From Rhexocercosporidium sp. MPI-PUGE-AT-0058 (lineage: Eukaryota > Ascomycota > Leotiomycetes > Helotiales): a stretch of DNA of 64,000 nucleotides. Made by a program: the position numbers and the translations under genes. Where the stretch lies: assembly GCA_020746875.1 (NCBI GenBank), contig JAGTJL010000005.1:2790001-2854000 (forward strand). The letters are read 5' to 3'. Within the stretch, counting starts at the first letter, position 1. The number at the start of each line of letters is the position of its first letter. Of the stretch, positions 58,652 to 64,000 are shown in pieces. The notes below the pieces were generated by a model, which made no database searches, was not told the DNA's origin, and saw nothing but the letters and a program-made list of their open reading frames with translations.

Positions 58652-59538
58652 ATGAAGTACCTATATTTTGTCCATTTACTTTCTCTGTTATCCTATACCA
58701 CAGCACAGGTAGATTACTCTCAATATGTAGACCCGTTTATCGGTGCTGAAGGGCCCATTCCTGGCTATGCTTTCGGCGGGGGAGATATCTTCGTGGGAGG
58801 CGCTGTTCCTTTCGGAGTCACCAAAGTTGGGAATAGACATTCGAGAGGACAAAATCACTATTTCTAATCAGAATGGCAGCTATACGCCAAAAAGGAAAAG
58901 TTATTGCAATCTCAATGATGCACGAATCTGGGACAGGAGGGGCTCCAACATTTGGGCTCATTTAGCAGATGCCCTTGACGACCGTGGAAGCTCTAGTCAA
59001 TATGCTCGACAATCAAACTTACTGGCAGACGATACGAGCAGCCCGGGATGTTTCAGGACGCAGCTGGAAAATGGCATTAAATTTGAGCTGTGGGCTGCAC
59101 GACATGCTGAAATCATGCAGTACACGTTTTTGGAAGGGGAAAAGCAGAAGTCCTACCGTACAATACGTCAGCTCTCCGATTCAACTGCCAGCGTGAAAGA
59201 AAGTCGTGGAGCACTATATGACTGGATTCCATAGGGGTACGTCTCTGCAGATAAGAGTACCCGAGCTGGGTCAAGGACAGTTGAGTACGCACTCAACGAC
59301 TTTTCACTAAGTGTATGGCCAGGACAACTTCTGCGTCCAAAGTGTCAAGGTGAACGGGAAGACTTGGGGTATAAATTGGCTTGTGCATGAGGATATTATG
59401 CAAAATGGCGGAACGATTGATTTTGAGATGGGCCCAAAGCCAAATGTTTGGGAGACTGACCCAAGTCCTGGTCATGTTGTTCTCCGAGTCGGAAACCTGA
59501 GGTTCATTCAAGCGAAGCGCAAATGGCGGGGTCTTTGA
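58652..59538 (+). pseudogene. GH92 alpha-1,2-mannosidase pseudogene with large internal deletion
   Basis: An ATG and signal peptide (MKYLYFVHLLSLLSYTTAQ) lead into the GH92 opening DYSQYVDPFIGAEG and GGGDIFVGGAVPFGVTKVG. Near 58,830 the frame shifts (GIDIREDKITISNQNGSYTP continues in another frame). It shifts again for ISMMHESGTGGAPTFGLI, stop TAG at 58963-58965, then QMPLTTVEALVNMLDNQTYW, and once more for FRTQLENGIKFEL. After about 59,200 the text jumps to the extreme C-terminal GH92 block (VQSVKVNGKTWGINWLVHED then IMQNGGTIDFEMG) at about 59,325-59,440. Intact family members are about 750-800 aa, so some 500 residues with the catalytic centre are missing. Not functional. Confidence 0.88.
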
Positions 59539-60324
59539 TGGAGGTGTGAGCTGGGTGATGATGCCATAATCAAAGAAAATGAGAAAGTGTGTTGAGATCT
59601 GCAAGAGAGTAATCTGAGAACGCGCAGAGGGGCAAGAAGGGGAAGGGTCATGTGACAGCATCCTCACTTCTCAAATTGTGAATGCTCAAAATGCACAAAT
59701 CACAAACTAACTGGTATCTGGTATCTGTAGGGGTCTTGCGACTGTTAAGTGATTAGAGTGCGTTCGATGAAGGCAGTCTTTGGACGTATCAGGTGACATT
59801 GAGGGTTTTCATCCATGGTTCTTGCACCTACAGCTTCTAATACTTCAAATCCCGACTATCATTACAATTCTTTATCTCTGGTCTTTCGGCGGTAGATAAA
59901 CACAAATGAGCGATCGTTCCTAGAACATGCGTCGGTTGGGATCTTATCACGGCTGAATGAAACGGCTTGTCACTCCGCTTCGCTAACCTGATACCAATCT
60001 CAATATACTCCACCCGGCCCCTCCCCATAGCGATAAGTTTATCCATAGGACTGATTGCCCCCCTTCAAAGCCGGCATGCCAATTACACGTCCAATGCCAT
60101 GTTCCGGCGGCACTCTTTGGGCATCGGCACCGTTGTATACCATATCAGAGTACATAACTGCTTCGGCTGGCTTCATTTGTTCCAGGCGAGAACTTTGGAT
60201 GTCAACTTCTAAAGTCGTATGTCCCACTTTGGATATCTTGAAGATACAATACTACCGGAACTAGGGTTCTATGAAAACTGGCCTCAGAATGAAGGGCTCA
60301 AGACGTTGCTCGAGGTACACTTGA
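59539..60324. other. Intergenic, promoter region of the GH6 gene
   Basis: About 790 bp. A minus-strand open frame near 60,039-60,227 has no start context or family match. The right end carries the TATA box of the GH6 gene. Confidence 0.5.
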
Positions 60325-60331
60325 TATAAAA
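60325..60331 (+). promoter_or_regulatory. TATA box of the GH6 gene
   Basis: TATAAAA lies 56 bases before the ATG at 60387 but only 8 bases before an in-frame ATG at 60339. This favours 60387 as the true start. Confidence 0.6.
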
Positions 60332-60386
60332 TCGAGGTATGTCCGATATTTCCTATTTCTGTTCTTTAGACCACGGAATTCTCGTC

Positions 60387-61601
60387 ATGCTTTACTCTAC
60401 AATTTTTCTAGCCCTGAGTGGCACTAGCCTTGCAGCTGCGTTTCCAAGAGCTTCCGGGGACTCGAATAGAACAGATGTCAATCCATTTGTCGGCAAGAAC
60501 TATTTTGCCAATTCATACTACGCAGGCGAGCTCAAAGAGACTATCGCAGCTTTCCAAGCCAAAGGAGACACTCTAAATGCAGCACGAGCAAAGACCGTCC
60601 AGAGTATCGGATCCTTCGTCTGGATCGCTTCCGTTTCCAACCTCGTCAACATCGAGAAAACGGTCAAGGAGGCACGAGCAGAGCAGAAACGAACGAAGAA
60701 GGAGCAAATTGTCCAATTGATTCTGTATGACCTGCCAGACCGCGATTGCTCAGGTGGAGAATCTGGTGGAGAATTCAGCTCACTCAAGAATGGCCTCGCA
60801 CTATACAAGCGAACCTTTGTTGACCCCTATGCTGCTGCTGTGAAGGCTGCGTCGGACTTGACTTTCGCCATAATCCTGGAGCCAGATAGTTTGGGCAATG
60901 CCATCACAAACCAGAACATTCCGTTTTGTGGCAATGCTACTGCGGTCTATGAAGAAGGTATTGCGTACGCAATCTCAAAGTTGCAAGCAAAGCATGTCCA
61001 TCTGTATGTGGACGCAGCACATGGCGGATGGTTGGGATGGGACGATAATCTCCCTAAAGGTATGAGCCCCTGCATTAGTCATAATTATTCCTGTTCCTAT
61101 TGCTGATTGCATTTAGCCGCTGCCGAATTTGCCAAAGTCCTAGCTCTTGCACAGAAGTTCACAGCCGGAGCCACCATCCGCGGCTTCGCCACAGATGTCT
61201 CGAACTTCAACCCGTATATCGCGAACCCACGAGCAAACTATACTGAGTGGAGCAAGTCATTCGACGAGCTCAACTACGCACAGTCTCTTGCACCGTATTT
61301 GACGAATAACTCTCTTCCCGCCCACTTCATTATTGACCAAGGACGAAGCGGGCTTCAAAACACAAGAACCGAGTGGGGAGAGTGGTGCAATGCGAAGGCT
61401 GGGTTTGGCATCAGACCAACGACAGAGACGAACAGCACGGTGGTTGACAGCATTGTCTGGGCCAAGCCTGGAGGCGAGTCGGATGGCGCTTGTGGGCCGA
61501 TGATCAATGGGAAGGGTGCGCCGATGTCAGGAAGATGGTGGAACGACTACGCGATGGAGTTGGTGAAGAACGCAGTGCCACCGCTCGACCCAACATATTG
61601 A
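60387..61601 (+). CDS. Glycoside hydrolase family 6 cellulase (cellobiohydrolase/endoglucanase)
   Basis: Two exons, 60387-61059 and 61117-61601; 385 aa. It hydrolyses beta-1,4-glucan outside the cell. The chosen start gives a clean signal peptide (MLYSTIFLALSGTSLAAAFP). GH6 motifs in order: NPFVGKNYFANSYYA, IGSFVWIASVSN, LILYDLPDRDCSGGES (the Asp of RDC is the proton donor), FAIILEPDSLGN, HLYVDAAHGGWLGW, IRGFATDVSNFNPY, FIIDQGRSGLQNTRTEWGEW, VWAKPGGESDGACG. The catalytic residues are present. There is no CBM1 or linker, so this is a bare catalytic domain; a separate CBM1 protein lies 8 kb to the left. Whether it is processive cannot be told without inspecting the two active-site loops in an alignment. 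Confidence 0.95.
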
Positions 61602-62589
61602 ATCAGGCAAACGGTGGAAGCTTGCATAGTTTCCGAGTTGATGGGTAGGTCCAGGGCTCTAAAAGTCATGGTCAGTGTTGTTTATAACGACTTAGTTGGG
61701 GCAATGGATGTATAAAGAATAGTGATTGATAAAAAAGCATAGCTTCCATCTTCTCTTCGGGTTTCCCTCCCAAGATGGTTAATATTTGCTTCTTAGTTAA
61801 CAAGTCCCACAACAGCGAAACATCAAAGGACAACGACATTCATTTTTTTTATTAGAAGAAAAAGTCAGACATTGCCAGCTTCCGCAGTTTCCGCAGTTTC
61901 TGTGGTTAAACAAGGAAGCAGGATCAGATTTGATATCTGTCTCAAGTTCCATTCTGGAATTCTAGAAGCTTGGGATCAATCGAGAAGAGATGTCCGATCC
62001 TTTCCCCTGTTCATTTGCCTATTTCGGACAATGCGACGTGAGCAGAGCACGTACAGTTCCCTCTTACCACAAATTGCACAAAGCAATGAACTTCATTCGT
62101 CCTTCAACTCCATCTCCCCCACAGAGCCGCATTAACAAGCATTACTTCCCGTCCTGAATCGGGAGATATGTGGAGTATTGAAGGTGAGTAAGGTGAAAAT
62201 ACGAACTAAGCGAGCCACTGAGAGTATATCTTAACCCCGCACATTCAGTCACTTACTAAATTTAGACAGTCACACATTTCGAACGGCAAGTAAGGCCCTA
62301 CCGAGACCGAGGTTTCCCTGCCTGGTAGATTCAGAATACAGGATCCAAGAGTTGGGAGGATCTCTCCGTGCATGAGCGGCAAATGGAGGTGTAAATCATT
62401 ACTCTTACGGATGCCAAGGCGCGGAAGAAATGAGCAGCTTGTGCTGAGGAACGACTAAAGTTGCTCAGATGAGCCTGTGGGGCTCGTATCAGCGTAGGCT
62501 AAACTCTTACTTGCATGCCACTCAACTGACAGTGATTTGTGGTGTCTGTCACTACATGCTTTTGAAAATTGAAAGTCGTGTATTCGTGA
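61602..62589. other. Intergenic, no supported gene
   Basis: About 1 kb between the GH6 gene and the next secreted-protein gene. Only short frames; no RNA or repeat seen. Confidence 0.55.
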
Positions 62590-62596
62590 TATAAAG
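62590..62596 (+). promoter_or_regulatory. TATA box of the secreted-protein gene
   Basis: TATAAAG about 105 bases before the ATG at 62695. Confidence 0.55.
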
Positions 62597-62694
62597 GTAC
62601 GCTCTGCCTCTCTCAATGCACATTGTTCAGGCCTGGTCATCCATTTCGCTTATTAACAGTTGGAGTTTGATAGTGAAAATCTCACATCGCCATC

Positions 62695-63583
62695 ATGAAG
62701 TCTTCTTTTCAAGCTTTAGCAGTCGGTGCCATTCTCGCATCACTAGTTTCATGTCTGCCAGAGGACACCACAGCATCGACAACCGTCTCCGAGCTCCCTT
62801 GTCAGTTCTGTCTTCCTCTAAATCTATCTGAGAACATGTCTAACGAATTCATAGCCTGCACACCCGTACAACAAGAAGTCCGGCCGACCAATGCCTGGGC
62901 AGCCGATTGTCCTCAACCGACCGCCTTTACGGTTACGAACTTCAAACTATCCAACAACAGTGTCAGCATGAAGGTAACCTACAACTCCGATGTAAATCTG
63001 ATCTGTCCAAACCAGGCACAAGATTACTATGAGAGCTTTTATGACGGACGATGGGATTTAAGCTGTGATGTTGATGGCTTGGCGAGAGTGATGACGGATT
63101 CGAAGAGCTGGCTGTGGGTCAGCCAGTATCAATTCTGCGATTACTTCACTGGGTAAGTAATTCATACAAGCAGTCTCTCTGTTTGCTATTAATGACAAGC
63201 TGTACGGGTAATTTGAAGCTGACGTACTATTTAGATGCCGAGGGAGAACTAGCACTTCTTCGCGAGGGCCATCAACAGTCGCAATCCAAGGAAACCTTAC
63301 CACACTCGCTTCAGAAATTACTTGCATAGATGAATCTGAGTACGGACTCTTCCTTTCGTTGCAATTGCTTTCGTTACTGACATCTATTAGCGGAACTCAA
63401 ACATGCACCCAGAATAGCCCGGAGTTCAAGGTCCCTGTGACTGGCTTCTCGGAAGGCCCATGGATTCTGGGATATGGTGCCATGGGGTTGGATGGGACGT
63501 ATCTGCCCGACTGCACGACAAGACGGCCTCCTTGGGTTACGAACACGGCGAACTGTGATGCGCCAGCTGCCACGAAGCTTTAA
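62695..63583 (+). CDS. Secreted cysteine-containing protein of unknown function
   Basis: Four exons: 62695-62800, 62855-63152, 63235-63339, 63391-63583; 233 aa. Signal peptide (KSSFQALAVGAILASLVSCL). The mature part has about nine cysteines (CTPVQQEVRPTNAWAADCPQ, LICPNQAQDYYESFYDGRWD, QFCDYF, EITCIDES, TQTCTQNS, YLPDCTT, NCDAP) and several N-glycosylation sites, suggesting an extracellular disulfide-bonded domain. I recognise no family; small secreted fungal proteins of this kind are often effector candidates, but nothing here shows activity. The first intron (54 bp) is a multiple of three and stop-free, so its retention would only insert 18 residues. Confidence 0.82.
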
Positions 63584-64000
63584 GCGGATTCTCCAATTCG
63601 ATTGACTTGGGATGAATGACTTGACCGACCTATGTGTTCTTTGATGGGAAAGATCGACCATACATTTTAGGATACTATAATTAATATGTATGTCTTCGAA
63701 AGATGAGTTGCAACCAGTTTCTGGTCTATTGTGATAAGTCACAGTTAAGCCCACGGCCACGTGAAGACAAAATCTCCAGTGGCCCAATGAGGAATTTCTC
63801 GGATATTTCGAAGAAAGAAACTCGATGTGCAACAATAAAACTTTATTTTGAAACAATCTCTACATTTAATTTGTTAACTTACCAGACTCGGCCCCAGCAA
63901 CGTGGTTTTGAAGCACATCGTCAAGTCTCGACCTGGAAAAGCTTATGACCTCGGAACAAAGAAGCATGAGCACGGCATCCGCGTTTAAATCCCGTTTCTT
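63584..64000. other. Right edge of window, no supported gene
   Basis: 3' flank of the secreted-protein gene. AT-rich with short frames only. Confidence 0.55.

Noticed and set aside
60039..60227. Minus-strand frame near the GH6 promoter
   Set aside because: Briefly looked protein-like, but it is short, broken by stops on extension and matches no family I know.

Overview
The window is nuclear DNA from a filamentous ascomycete (Pezizomycotina), plausibly a plant-associated Leotiomycete. The evidence is many short GT-AG introns (about 46-131 bp) with CTAAC/CTGAC-like branch points, a fungal Dicer-like protein, TAP42, a KE4-type ZIP transporter, and fungal secreted cellulases (GH6, GH131, a CBM1 protein). 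The class-level assignment is inference; no rRNA or marker gene is present to settle it. Gene models were spliced by hand, and most give an exact open frame and restore conserved termini.

Layout. 0-0.6 kb: 5' part of a secreted lectin-like gene. 2.8-5.2 kb: TM9 (nonaspanin/EMP70) protein. 7-9 kb: nuclear-looking BTB protein. 9.6-10.8 kb: TAP42. 11.3-17.1 kb: Dicer-like 1. 18-31 kb is an accessory, gene-poor region. It holds four copies of one BTB/POZ family (one intact, three broken), a small secreted cysteine-rich peptide, a MITE-like inverted-repeat element, a membrane-anchored arylsulfotransferase-like protein and a tRNA-Arg(ACG). 32-35 kb: a secreted Thr-rich protein and a ubiquitin C-terminal hydrolase. 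35.7-38.7 kb: an unusual NLR-remnant + ankyrin + protein kinase fusion. 41-42.5 kb: ZIP zinc transporter. 43-46.5 kb: a large intronless protein of unknown function. 47.9-49.1 kb: a secreted alpha/beta hydrolase. 52.3-61.6 kb is a carbohydrate-active enzyme block: CBM1 protein, GH131, a six-hairpin glycosidase, a wrecked GH92 mannosidase, and GH6 cellulase. 62.7-63.6 kb: a secreted cysteine-containing protein of unknown function.

How it fits together. Housekeeping genes (TAP42, TM9, DCL1, UCH, ZIP, tRNA) are interleaved with fast-evolving accessory material. The right third is a secretome/plant cell wall degradation region, where each enzyme has its own promoter. The 18-31 kb stretch looks like a decaying tandem family. 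Several of its in-frame stops are of the C-to-T/G-to-A kind expected from repeat-induced point mutation, which is of interest next to an RNA-silencing gene. The most novel-looking single gene is the kinase fusion at 35.7-38.7 kb.
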